This document shows, one piece after another, positions 6,132 to 13,412 of a stretch of DNA of 16,550 nt. A program made the position numbers and the translations under genes. The stretch spans positions 1-16,550 of the forward strand of contig RXOA01000114.1 of NCBI GenBank assembly GCA_003979035.1, given 5' to 3'. The DNA is from Candidatus Bipolaricaulota bacterium (GTDB lineage Bacteria > Bipolaricaulota > Bipolaricaulia > UBA7950 > UBA9294). A model generated the notes under the pieces. It ran no database searches and was not told the DNA's origin. It saw only the letters and a program-made list of their open reading frames with translations. The stretch's first letter is position 1; each line of letters starts with the position of its first letter.

Positions 6132-7484
6132 TTCAGTCTGGGCGACGGTGGTCGGCAACCGTCGCAGAGCAACGATCAACATCGCTGCGGTCACCGCCGC
6201 CGCGACGCCATCCGCGATCGGGAACGATGTCCACACGCCTGCAAGTCCAAGAAACCGAGGGAGAATCGCGATTAGCGGAATCAGCACGATCACCTGGCGA
6301 AGCAGAGCGAGAACGAATGCCGGGATCGCTCTGCCAAGCGCTTGGTACATCCCGCCGGCGACGACCTGAAATCCGACGGTCGGGAATGCCAGCACGACGA
6401 TCCGCGTGGCAGCGGTTCCCATCTCGACCAACGCAGGATCGTTGCTAAAGACCCGCAGCAGCAAGCCGGGGATCGCCACAAGGACGACCGTCGCCGCAAC
6501 GGACATCGCCGTCGTGACGCCGATCGAAAGGTGGAGCGAGTGCTTCACGCGGTCAAGTCGACCTGCTCCGTAGTTGTAGCCGACAATCGGCATCATCCCT
6601 TGGACGATCCCGAACAGCGGCAAGAACAGGAAGTTCAACATGCGGTTGATGACCCCATAGGCGGCAATCGCCATGTCGCCGCCGTACGCAGCCAACGTGT
6701 TGTTGAGGATGATCACCGTCACGCTCCCCGCCACCATGCGCGCGAATGATCCTGCTCCAACCGCAAACGCCTCCCGAACGATGCTCCAACGAAGCGCCAG
6801 ATCCGAAAGTCGAGCCTGCAGCCCCGAGCGACGGCCGAGGAAGTAGTAGATCAGGTAAATCACCGTCGTCGCTTGGGCGAGGACCGTGGCCAGCGCGGCG
6901 CCGCCGATCCCCATGTGTAGGCCGTAGATGAACAGCGGATCGAGGACGATGTTGAGCACGCCGGAGATGATCATCGTCCACATGGCGACCCGCGCATTCC
7001 CCTCCGCACGCACCACCGCGTTGGTGGCCATCGCAAACATGAAGAACGGCGAGCCAATCAGGATGATGCGCAAGTACTCCCGCGCGAACGGAAGAATCGT
7101 CTCGGTGGCGCCAAACAGACGGAGAAAAGGTGCGATGAACGCGCTGCCAAGCGCGGCAATCGCCACGCTGAACAGGATGACCAATGTGAAGAGATTCCCC
7201 AGCGTCCGATTCGCCAGATCGCGGTTTCCCGACCCAAGACCTCGGGAAACGATCGACGCGCATCCGATCCCGAAGGTCTGCGCGATTGCCATGACCAGGA
7301 TCTGCACCGGGAATGCGATCGCGATTCCCGCGATCGCCAGGGAGCCGACCCCCCGCCCCACAAAGATCGTGTCCGTGAGATTGTAAAACGCTTGCACGAG
7401 CAGGCCGACCATCGCCGGTGCCGACATCGAAAGCAGCAACCGCGGGATCTTCTCGGTTCCCAGCTTCGTACTGTGATCGATCAT
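6123..7484 (-). CDS. MATE family multidrug/cation efflux protein
   Basis: A 453-residue inner-membrane protein, typical MATE length, with about 12 hydrophobic helices in two halves. Family-like stretches include MVGLLVQAFYNLTDTIFVGRG in helix 1 (broken here for length: the key residues are the NLTDTIFVGR block), PVQILVMAIAQTFGIGCAS, and in the second half GIVQGMMPIVGYNYGAGR, which is characteristic of bacterial NorM/DinF-like members. These proteins export drugs or metabolites in exchange for Na+ or H+. The ATG at 7484 is preferred because GGGGAG lies about 4-5 bases upstream; a GTG at 7496 has no such site. It is the last gene of a same-strand series after the symporter and hydrolase, but the 182-base gap and the structured leader at 7521-7540 suggest it may have its own control. 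Confidence 0.92.
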   Translation of the reverse strand: MIDHSTKLGTEKIPRLLLSMSAPAMVGLLVQAFYNLTDTIFVGRGVGSLAIAGIAIAFPVQILVMAIAQTFGIGCASIVSRGLGSGNRDLANRTLGNLFTLVILFSVAIAALGSAFIAPFLRLFGATETILPFAREYLRIILIGSPFFMFAMATNAVVRAEGNARVAMWTMIISGVLNIVLDPLFIYGLHMGIGGAALATVLAQATTVIYLIYYFLGRRSGLQARLSDLALRWSIVREAFAVGAGSFARMVAGSVTVIILNNTLAAYGGDMAIAAYGVINRMLNFLFLPLFGIVQGMMPIVGYNYGAGRLDRVKHSLHLSIGVTTAMSVAATVVLVAIPGLLLRVFSNDPALVEMGTAATRIVVLAFPTVGFQVVAGGMYQALGRAIPAFVLALLRQVIVLIPLIAILPRFLGLAGVWTSFPIADGVAAAVTAAMLIVALRRLPTTVAQTEPA

Positions 7485-7520
7485 GGTTCTCCCCACATCT
7501 GGACGCTTCGAACGGGATTC

Positions 7521-7540
7521 GAGGTCTCCGACCTCCGGAG
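7521..7540 (-). repeat. Interleaved inverted repeats in the MATE leader
   Basis: Four adjoining five-base blocks, GAGGT-CTCCG-ACCTC-CGGAG, are arranged a-b-a'-b', where a pairs with a' and b with b'. Only one hairpin can form at a time unless they interlock. The element lies 37 bases upstream of the MATE start codon, within the likely leader. Confidence 0.4.
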
Positions 7541-7666
7541 TGGAACGAGCCCTGCTTCACCGCTGCTGCAACCGGACCCGAGCACGATGCGCGAATTGCC
7601 GCAACGGCGAATGATATCCGACCCTCGGTGTTTTCGGTAGGGCTGCGGGCGCAGGCGCGGGCTGAT

Positions 7667-8659
7667 CTACTTGCGACGGACGACGATCCTCCCGGCTTTT
7701 TCGTCCGTGACGAGTTGCTGCTCCAACCACACAGAAGCCTGCGCATCGTCCATCAGAGCGCCGAGGAAAAACGCCGTGAGGTAGGAAACGGAAGAAGATC
7801 GGACCCATTCGTCCGGGACCTCACCGACCGCACAGGCCATCGTCGCCGCTTCCGCACCGGGATCCACATACTGGCCGTGCCCGACGTCGAGCTGGGTGAT
7901 CTCGATCGCAGGAGAATTGGCCGCCTCGTAGAACCGCTGGTAGTTGTCCTCGGCCGGGGCGCACGGACTGAACGAGACCAGTTCGCTTCCACGTTCGGCG
8001 CCGATGAACAGCAAAGGAACCTCCACAAGTGGCATCAGCTCCGGGGCGACACTCGGATAGCGCCTCGGGTTGTTGAACAAGGGGTTGCCTGTGTCCACGG
8101 GATCCAGCACGCCGATCGCCCGGATCCGCTCATCACTTACCGCTTCCAGCAAGCTGAGCTTCGCGCCGAGAGAGTGTCCGGACGCGCCAATCTTCGTCGC
8201 GTCGATCCGATCGGCCAGCGGACTCGCCGGATCTTGCTTGAGGGCAAGAACCGTGTCCACCACGAAGTGAACGTCCAGGGCAAGGTCCCCGTGATCCACA
8301 TTGAAAAACGTCATCGGAAAAGACGGCATCGCGACGACAAATCCGTGACTGGCCAGATGTTCCCCGTAGGATCGATACCCGTCTGCACGAAGCAGAAACC
8401 CGTGGTTGAAAACCACCAGAGGGAACGGAGGCTGCACCGTACAGGAATCCGTTGATACGTGTCCGATCGGGTAGAGGACAAGCAGAGCCATCTCTCGATC
8501 CCGGACCTCATCTTCGAGGGCGACGTTCAGCTCGCCCACGGCATACGCTCCCGGTTCATCGGGCGCAGCCGCAAGGCCCGCCATCCCCAGCCAAATGAGC
8601 CCAATCGGAACCATCGTCGCAAAGGCGATCGCGCGAGCTGTTTGATGACGGTGATTCAT
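7667..8659 (-). CDS. Secreted alpha/beta hydrolase (dienelactone hydrolase/chlorophyllase-like)
   Basis: A 330-residue alpha/beta-hydrolase. It has an N-terminal signal or membrane anchor (about 9-32, ending GLAAAP). The oxyanion-hole region is VVFNHGF (82-88), the nucleophile elbow GHSLG places the serine at 163, the acid may be an aspartate in VLDPVD (184-189) or a later one, and the histidine is probably 261 in DVGHGQY. The order and the DPVD motif recall chlorophyllase and polyester-hydrolase-like esterases, so an exported esterase or lipase acting on esters is likely; the substrate is unknown. The ATG at 8659 is preceded by GGGGAGG at 5 bases. It lies 63 bases after the symporter stop and could be cotranscribed with it, perhaps linking ester cleavage to uptake of the product, which is inference only. 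Confidence 0.85.
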   Translation of the reverse strand: MNHRHQTARAIAFATMVPIGLIWLGMAGLAAAPDEPGAYAVGELNVALEDEVRDREMALLVLYPIGHVSTDSCTVQPPFPLVVFNHGFLLRADGYRSYGEHLASHGFVVAMPSFPMTFFNVDHGDLALDVHFVVDTVLALKQDPASPLADRIDATKIGASGHSLGAKLSLLEAVSDERIRAIGVLDPVDTGNPLFNNPRRYPSVAPELMPLVEVPLLFIGAERGSELVSFSPCAPAEDNYQRFYEAANSPAIEITQLDVGHGQYVDPGAEAATMACAVGEVPDEWVRSSSVSYLTAFFLGALMDDAQASVWLEQQLVTDEKAGRIVVRRK

Positions 8660-8722
8660 GTCCGCCTCCCCTTTGCCAAGGAATCGCAGCGTCCGTACGC
8701 TAGAGCGTTGTCCCGTTCTCCG

Positions 8723-10375
8723 TCAAGTTTCGCCGGCAGTGCGCTTGGACGAGAATGCGAAAACGGCCGCCGCAAGCAGGCACAGCCCAAACGACCGCCA
8801 CAACCACTGCGGGTATCCGAGCCAGCCGGGCCGGCTGTCACCCCACGCCCAGAAGTCGTTGGCAAGGAAGAAAAGGATGCCAAGCGGAACCATCCACCAC
8901 AGAGCGCGCTTGCGGATCGCAACGGGAAGGCCTCGAATCGGTTGCGACTTGCTTGCTGGCCGCTGGGTGATCGCGCTGACGAACGCCAACACGCAGCCGG
9001 ACGCCAACACGATCGGGACAACGGGCAGCGTCCCGAGGCCGGCGAACGCGCCGAAGTACGTGGCGCCGACCAGTCCTTCCCCGACAAGGATCGATGCAAG
9101 ACAGCCGGCGGCCGTGGCTCGCCTTGAGTAGAGGGTGGCGATCACCGTCGGGAATAGCACGGCCAAACCGGTAAACGCTTGGGTTGCGATACGGAGGAAG
9201 GATGCCGGAGGCCGCCACGCAATCGCCAGCCCGGCCACAGCAAGCACAACGACCGCCAGTTTCCCCATCCAGAAGCGGGCTCGATCGCTCTGGAACCGTT
9301 CGGAGCCGGCCAGCGCCGGTTGGAGAAGATCGCGGGTGAGGATGGAAGACAGGCTAAGGAGTTGCGAATCCAAGGTCGACATCAGCGCCGCCAATGCCGA
9401 TGTGAGGACCAGCGCGGCGATCCAGCGCGGAGCGTGCGTCGTCAGCAGAAGAGGGAGGATTTCGTCGGCGGCCTTGCCGACCGGAAGCTCCGGAAGCGCC
9501 ACGCGGCCCACGACTCCGATCGAAACGGGAAGCAAGAACAAGAATCCCGTAAGAATCGGATAGAGCACGGCCGTCGTACGAATGGCGCGCCTGCTCCGTG
9601 CCGCATAAAACCGTTGAAACAGCTGCGGGAACATCGGGTCGGCCCACATCCAGAGAAGAAGATACCCCAGCCAGATTCCCGGCGTATAGATCCCCCCCGC
9701 TCCCGGGCGGGAGAACAACTCGGGGAATGCCTCGAAGGCGGCCCGGTTCGCTTGCGCCATGCCGCCGTGAGCGCCGGCAACACAAACAAGGGCCGCCATC
9801 AGCGACACGATCAGCATCCCCCCCTGCAACGCGTCCGTCCAGGCGACACCCCGCAATCCTCCAAAATACGTGTACAGAAGCATCACCGCCGTCATCAGCG
9901 CCGCGCCCGCGAAGTACGGAATCCCCACCAACCCCTCCAAGGCATAGCCGGCCGCCATCGGCTGCATGGCAAGATACGGCAGGGTGAAGATGATCATCAC
10001 GGCAAGGAACACACCTCGCAGCCAGGGATTTCGCCATCGCGCCATGATCATCTCCGGGGGCGTAACCCAGCCGTGCTCCCGCCCGAGCTGCCAGACGGGA
10101 AGCCCGATCACCAGGAACATCACGGCCATGAAGCCGGTTCCGAAGGCGATCACGGGATAGAAGGCATACCCAAAACTCCACCCTGATCCCGAGAATCCAA
10201 ACACGGTCAGCGCGCTGAAATTGGTTGCCGCCATCGTCAGGAAGAGAAGAATTGGCGAGAGGCTTCGTGATGCCACGAAGTAGTCCTCACTGGTTCGCCT
10301 CATCCGCCTGCTCGCGTGGAACCCCAATCCCAACAGAATCGTCAGATACGCGGCCACGATAAGGATCTCGACCAT
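8723..10375 (-). CDS. Sodium:solute symporter family transporter
   Basis: A 550-residue membrane protein of the SSS (SLC5-like) family, of usual length with about 13 helices. Recognised features are the opening ILIVAAYLTILLGLGFHASR, the following SEDYFVASRSL (the typical D-Y-F/Y-x-A/G-R segment), ATNFSALTVFGF for the sodium-binding helix, YTYFGGLRGVAWTD, and SALAALMSTLDSQLLSLSS (the conserved A-x-x-M-S-T-x-D/S block contributing Na2-site residues). The substrate cannot be told; the family moves sugars, amino acids, carboxylates or vitamins with Na+. The ATG at 10375 is fixed by AAGGAGG 3 bases upstream; earlier in-frame starts encode an R-rich non-membrane stretch. A promoter and an intrinsic terminator precede the ribosome-binding site, so expression may be set by attenuation. 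Confidence 0.93.
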   Translation of the reverse strand: MVEILIVAAYLTILLGLGFHASRRMRRTSEDYFVASRSLSPILLFLTMAATNFSALTVFGFSGSGWSFGYAFYPVIAFGTGFMAVMFLVIGLPVWQLGREHGWVTPPEMIMARWRNPWLRGVFLAVMIIFTLPYLAMQPMAAGYALEGLVGIPYFAGAALMTAVMLLYTYFGGLRGVAWTDALQGGMLIVSLMAALVCVAGAHGGMAQANRAAFEAFPELFSRPGAGGIYTPGIWLGYLLLWMWADPMFPQLFQRFYAARSRRAIRTTAVLYPILTGFLFLLPVSIGVVGRVALPELPVGKAADEILPLLLTTHAPRWIAALVLTSALAALMSTLDSQLLSLSSILTRDLLQPALAGSERFQSDRARFWMGKLAVVVLAVAGLAIAWRPPASFLRIATQAFTGLAVLFPTVIATLYSRRATAAGCLASILVGEGLVGATYFGAFAGLGTLPVVPIVLASGCVLAFVSAITQRPASKSQPIRGLPVAIRKRALWWMVPLGILFFLANDFWAWGDSRPGWLGYPQWLWRSFGLCLLAAAVFAFSSKRTAGET

Positions 10376-10390
10376 GCTCCTCCTTGCCAA

Positions 10391-10423
10391 GAGAAAAACA
10401 AAAGCCACCCCGCACGGGTGGCT
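10391..10423 (-). terminator. Intrinsic terminator in the symporter leader
   Basis: On the minus strand AGCCACCC (10423-10416), a five-base loop and GGGTGGCT (10410-10403) form a perfect 8-bp stem, followed at once by TTTTGTTTTTCTC. This is the only hairpin with a proper T-run that I find in the window. It lies between the predicted promoter and the ribosome-binding site (10379-10384), only 15 bases before the symporter ATG. It may be a conditional attenuator, the end of a small RNA, or a stop for read-through from upstream. Confidence 0.75.
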
Positions 10424-10458
10424 GGGTGGCCTCGATTTGGCCTGACATGCCGGCGCCG

Positions 10459-10487
10459 ATCCTAGCAGACCGACCGCCAAACGGCAA
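10459..10487 (-). promoter_or_regulatory. Candidate promoter of the symporter leader
   Basis: On the minus strand TTGCCG (10487-10482) and TAGGAT (10464-10459) are separated by exactly 17 bases; each matches the sigma-70 consensus at four of six positions. Transcription would start near 10452, giving a leader of about 77 bases that contains the terminator. Confidence 0.45.
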
Positions 10488-10702
10488 GCCGCTCCGGGGA
10501 GGCAAGCTGTTGCTTTCGCGCAGTCAAGCGCAGCCGCGCGAAGAGAGACCCGCCTCCGCCGAGTGCGGCAGAACCCGCACCGAGATCCAAGCCTGGACAC
10601 AAGTCCCACAGGACCCCGCAAGGCCTTTCGTCTGTCTGCATCGCCGCGCCCCCTCCGACACAGCACCCGCCGCGGGCCGAGTGGATGGCAGTCTCATCCG
10701 GA

Positions 10703-11524
10703 TCAAGATTCGAATGAGCCGTCTCCCAGGATTCCCTTTTCGATGTGGCTCACAAGATCCTGCGTGAATCTGCGAGCCGGCATGCCATCGATCACATCAT
10801 GATCGAAAGTCAGCGTCAGATGCATGATTTCCCGAATCGTGACCTCGCCCTTGACGACCCATGGCTTCTTGGTGATCGAGCCAAAGGAAACAGCGATGCT
10901 GTGCATATTCCTTGTGGGTAGAATCCAGCCCGCCGACTTCCCGGTCGCATTCACCGTCGTCACGATCACTGTGCCTGCGTGCTTTCTTGCTCGAAACGGA
11001 TTGCGCAACAGCCATCTCATCAGAATGAGCCGCGCCCACTGCGGCAAGGAGTAGTACAATCTCAGAGACGCCCTTGAGAACGGATGTTCGCCAAGAACGA
11101 AGTCCCGCTCGTCGACCATGGGTCGCCTCAGCGCTGCATCGATTTCTTCTTGGATGGCCTGCGGGGTCTTCGCGTCTGTTTCTCTCACAAGCAGCGGAAT
11201 CGGTACCGGAGTGCCGTGGATCATCTTCTCCACGGGCATGGCGATGTCCACTCCGTCAAACACGATATTCTTGTTCTTGCGATAGGCCATGGAGTGTGCG
11301 GCTCGATTCCTGGCGATCGCATTCCCAATCGCCTTGATCATCCAAGCGGTGAAGGATACGGATTGCCCCTTGCTCCTTAGCGACCGCGCGGCACGCCGGG
11401 CGAGGGTCACGTCCACTTCGAGCAATCCAAACATCCTGTGCTTGTCTTTGTACAACCGGCCGAGATCCAAGGTCGCTAAGCGGGACTTCGGCAAGTCGAT
11501 GATCTCGTAGTCTTTCGGTTTCAC
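10703..11524 (-). CDS. Stand-alone 2-oxoacid dehydrogenase E2-type acyltransferase domain
   Basis: A 273-residue protein resembling only the catalytic domain of dihydrolipoamide acyltransferases (PF00198, chloramphenicol-acetyltransferase fold). The hallmark HDVIDG lies at 242-247 (H-D-x-x-D-G, catalytic histidine 242), preceded by a VTTVNATG-type trimer-core segment. It lacks the lipoyl and E1/E3-binding domains that make classical E2 about 400 or more residues long, and has a hydrophobic insert near 154-178 (LYYSLPQWARLILMRWLLRNPF as a region). No E1 or E3 genes are nearby. It may be a free acyltransferase using CoA or another acyl carrier. I chose GTG at 11524 because AAGGA is 6 bases upstream and the product opens with K-x-x-D-Y-E-I-I-D-L-P-K-S-R as relatives do; the GTG at 11602 has a weaker site. 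Confidence 0.82.
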   Translation of the reverse strand: MKPKDYEIIDLPKSRLATLDLGRLYKDKHRMFGLLEVDVTLARRAARSLRSKGQSVSFTAWMIKAIGNAIARNRAAHSMAYRKNKNIVFDGVDIAMPVEKMIHGTPVPIPLLVRETDAKTPQAIQEEIDAALRRPMVDERDFVLGEHPFSRASLRLYYSLPQWARLILMRWLLRNPFRARKHAGTVIVTTVNATGKSAGWILPTRNMHSIAVSFGSITKKPWVVKGEVTIREIMHLTLTFDHDVIDGMPARRFTQDLVSHIEKGILGDGSFES

Positions 11525-11710
11525 ACGGCGTCCTTCATCCTCCTCATCGATTGGCCGCCGGACTTGAGTCGTCTGGACATGATCGGTGGCCGACGAACCC
11601 ACGAGCTCAAGCCTCGTCGCGCTCGGTCTTCATCCTGGCCGCTCTGCTCATCCCTCTTCGTACGTCAATCGGCACGGTCATTCGCGCCGTCATCCTACGC
11701 GCGTGAAGCT

Positions 11711-11727
11711 CGCGAACCAAGTTCGCG
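11711..11727. repeat. Perfect 7-bp dyad between cysE and the E2-like gene
   Basis: CGCGAAC-CAA-GTTCGCG is a perfect palindrome-like dyad with a three-base centre. It lies 87 bases past the cysE stop and about 190 bases upstream of the E2-like start, in a 289-base gap (11525-11813) with no other gene. It could be an operator for the E2-like gene or a 3' hairpin of the cys operon; there is no T-run. Confidence 0.4.
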
Positions 11728-11798
11728 TACCGCATTGGCGCCCGGAGGCCGACCGTCAAGCATCGATCCGAAGAGCAACGACGCCCCAACGCCAAGCA

Positions 11799-11812
11799 CG
11801 GGGCCTGCCCCG
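11799..11812 (-). terminator. GC-rich hairpin directly after cysE
   Basis: CGGGG-CCTG-CCCCG (plus-strand reading) is a 5-bp all-GC stem starting 2 bases past the cysE stop. No T-run follows on the minus strand, so intrinsic termination is doubtful. Confidence 0.3.
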
Positions 11813-11813
11813 C

Positions 11814-12374
11814 CTACTCCGCGCAGGTCGAGAGATCCGTTCCGAACAGGTTCGGCGGCATCCGCATCGAGATCACCGGCTCTTCGCGAACGCTCGCGCC
11901 GGCGGGAACCGACTCCCGCATCGTCACGCAGGCGCCGATCCGAGCATCATCTCCCACATGGATCGGTCCAAGCAGGGTGGAGTGCGCACCGAGCATCACC
12001 CGGTTTCCCACCGTAGGGTGGCGCTTGCCGCCGTTGCACTTCACTCCTCCAAGCGTAACCCCCTGATAGATCAGAACGTCATCGCCAACAGCGGCCGTCT
12101 CGCCGATCACCACGCCCATTCCATGATCGATCACCACCCGTCGTCCCAAGGTGGCGCCCGGATGGATCTCGACCCCCGTTCGTCGCCGAACGATGTTGGC
12201 GAGGATCCGTGCGGCAAGTCTCGCATGATGTCGCCACAGGAAGTGATCGAGCCGATGCATCCAGATCGCGCGCAACCCGGGGTAGGCAAGTAGGATCTCG
12301 GCCGTGTTTCTGGCGGCGGGATCTTTCGCTTTCACTGCGACGATATCTTCGCGCATTCGCGTCATCCAGTTCAT
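11814..12374 (-). CDS. cysE: Serine O-acetyltransferase
   Basis: A 186-residue short-form (EpsC-like) serine acetyltransferase. It makes O-acetylserine from serine and acetyl-CoA, the first step of cysteine synthesis. After a helical N-terminal part with DP(A)ARN and YPGLRAIWMHRLDH, the left-handed beta-helix begins near 66: GVEIHPGATLGRRVVIDHG, then GVVIGETAAVGDDVLIYQGVTLGG, with the catalytic-type D-H pair in VIDHGMG and the GKRHPTVGN loop. The protein ends LSTCAE, not with the terminal isoleucine that docks enteric CysE into CysK. The ATG at 12374 overlaps the cysK stop in an ATGA junction and has GGGAGG 4 bases upstream, so the pair is one operon with translational coupling; an in-frame ATG at 12389 has no such site. 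Confidence 0.95.
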   Translation of the reverse strand: MNWMTRMREDIVAVKAKDPAARNTAEILLAYPGLRAIWMHRLDHFLWRHHARLAARILANIVRRRTGVEIHPGATLGRRVVIDHGMGVVIGETAAVGDDVLIYQGVTLGGVKCNGGKRHPTVGNRVMLGAHSTLLGPIHVGDDARIGACVTMRESVPAGASVREEPVISMRMPPNLFGTDLSTCAE

Positions 12375-13309
12375 CTTGCCTCCCACCATGCCCCCGCGAG
12401 ATAGCGATCCCCGCCATCCGGAAGAAGCGTGACGATCGTTTTCCCGCGCATCGCATTCCGTGCCGCAATGCGCAGCGCCGCGGCCAGCGCCGCCCCGGAA
12501 GAGATCCCGGCGAAGATGCCTTCGCGGCGGGCGAGTTCGCGCGTCGTCTTCTTGGCTTCATCATCGCTGACCGTGAGAATCTCATCGGGCAGATCCGGGT
12601 CGAGCACGTCCGGCTTGAACCCGGCGCCGATCCCTTGGATCGCGTGTTCCCCTGTTCTGCCTTCACTGAGAAACGGCGACCCCGCCGGCTCTACACCGAC
12701 GATGCGAACAGAAGGCGCCACCCGCCTCAGGAACCGCCCGACGCCGGTGATCGTTCCACCGGTGCCGATACCGGCGACGAAGACGTCCACCACGCCACGG
12801 GCGTCCCGCCAGATTTCTGGCCCCGTCGTCGCTTCGTGCGCCGCCGGATTGACCGGATTGCTGAACTGGCGTGGCATGAATGCACCCGGAGTCTCGGCGG
12901 CAAGCCGGTCCGCCGTCGCCATCGCGCCGCGCATCCCTTCATCGCCCGGCGTCAAGATAATTTCCGCCCCCAGCGCGACAAGGACTTTCCTTCGCTCGAC
13001 GCTCATCGACTCCGGCATCGTCAGGATCGTTCGGTAGCCGCGTGCGGCACAGACCCACGCCAATCCGATTCCGGTGTTTCCCGAGGTGGGCTCGATCACG
13101 ACGCCCCCAGTCCGGAGAAGCCCTTCGCTCTCTGCGGCGCGGACCATCGCCGACGCGATGCGATCCTTGACACTTCCTCCGGGATTCCCCCGCTCCAGCT
13201 TGACAAGCATCCTTCCGCCTTGATCCGCCCCCCTGCGGGGGTCCATCGTCTGCAAACGGACAAGGGGGGTTCGGCCGATCTGATCGAGAATCGTGGTCAC
13301 ATGGTTCAT
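12371..13309 (-). CDS. cysK: Cysteine synthase (O-acetylserine sulfhydrylase)
   Basis: A 312-residue PLP enzyme of the usual length that converts O-acetylserine and sulfide to cysteine. It opens with ILDQIGRTPLVRL; the PLP lysine is 48 in GGSVKDR; the substrate loop is TSGNTG (75-80); the phosphate cup GTGGT is at 182-186; and the pyridine-contacting serine lies in ISSGAAL (269-275). LPDGGDRYL matches the C-terminal family block. O-phosphoserine or cystathionine-forming relatives are possible, but coupling to cysE makes cysteine synthase by far the best call. The ATG at 13309 follows AGGAGG at 6 bases. A short ORF rich in cysteine codons and a hairpin lie upstream, suggesting that cysteine supply controls the operon. 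The gene is divergent from the large beta-helix gene. Confidence 0.95.
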   Translation of the reverse strand: MNHVTTILDQIGRTPLVRLQTMDPRRGADQGGRMLVKLERGNPGGSVKDRIASAMVRAAESEGLLRTGGVVIEPTSGNTGIGLAWVCAARGYRTILTMPESMSVERRKVLVALGAEIILTPGDEGMRGAMATADRLAAETPGAFMPRQFSNPVNPAAHEATTGPEIWRDARGVVDVFVAGIGTGGTITGVGRFLRRVAPSVRIVGVEPAGSPFLSEGRTGEHAIQGIGAGFKPDVLDPDLPDEILTVSDDEAKKTTRELARREGIFAGISSGAALAAALRIAARNAMRGKTIVTLLPDGGDRYLAGAWWEAR

Positions 13310-13343
13310 CTCTGCCTCCTGCTCCGCAGTCTAGGACGCGCCC

Positions 13344-13380
13344 AAGAAACGCCTTCGAGAGATGCCCTCCAAGGCAGGCG
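13344..13380 (-). terminator. Attenuator-like hairpin upstream of cysK
   Basis: On the minus strand CGCCT (13380-13376) pairs with AGGCG (13354-13350), with an inner GCC/GGC pairing, and is followed directly by TTTCTT (13349-13344). It lies between the leader ORF stop and the cysK ribosome-binding site. The stem is short and the T-run imperfect, so it is a weak intrinsic terminator on its own. Segments nearby (GCGCC and GGCGC) offer an alternative pairing. Confidence 0.4.
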
Positions 13381-13412
13381 CACACAGTGGAATGTCCGGG
13401 CCGCAACGCCAA

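Larger units (their letters stand above)
10376..10702. other. Symporter leader and upstream gap, 327 bases
   Basis: Between the E2-like gene and the symporter, both on the minus strand. It holds the predicted symporter promoter (10459-10487), the terminator-like leader hairpin (10391-10423), a 7-bp inverted repeat TTCGCGC/GCGCGAA (10515-10521 and 10536-10542), and a small GGATG/CATCC stem (10683-10699) just past the E2 stop. The last two lack T-runs. I see no gene here. Confidence 0.6.

Noticed and set aside
6553..7746. Minus-strand open frame of 397 codons overlapping the MATE gene
   Set aside because: Out of frame with the MATE protein, low hydrophobicity and no known motif; a shadow.
10430..10456. 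Small leader ORF starting at the ATG in GCATGTCAGG before the symporter
   Set aside because: There is no ribosome-binding site, the frame runs far into the symporter gene, and there is no cluster of repeated codons to suggest a sensor peptide.
10376..10666. 97-codon N-terminal extension of the symporter
   Set aside because: It would run through the promoter and terminator, encodes an R- and C-rich stretch, and the ATG at 10375 has its own AAGGAGG site.
11525..11602. Upstream GTG start for the E2-like protein
   Set aside because: No good ribosome-binding site; the extra 26 residues are acidic and polar and the family's usual opening begins right at the GTG at 11524.
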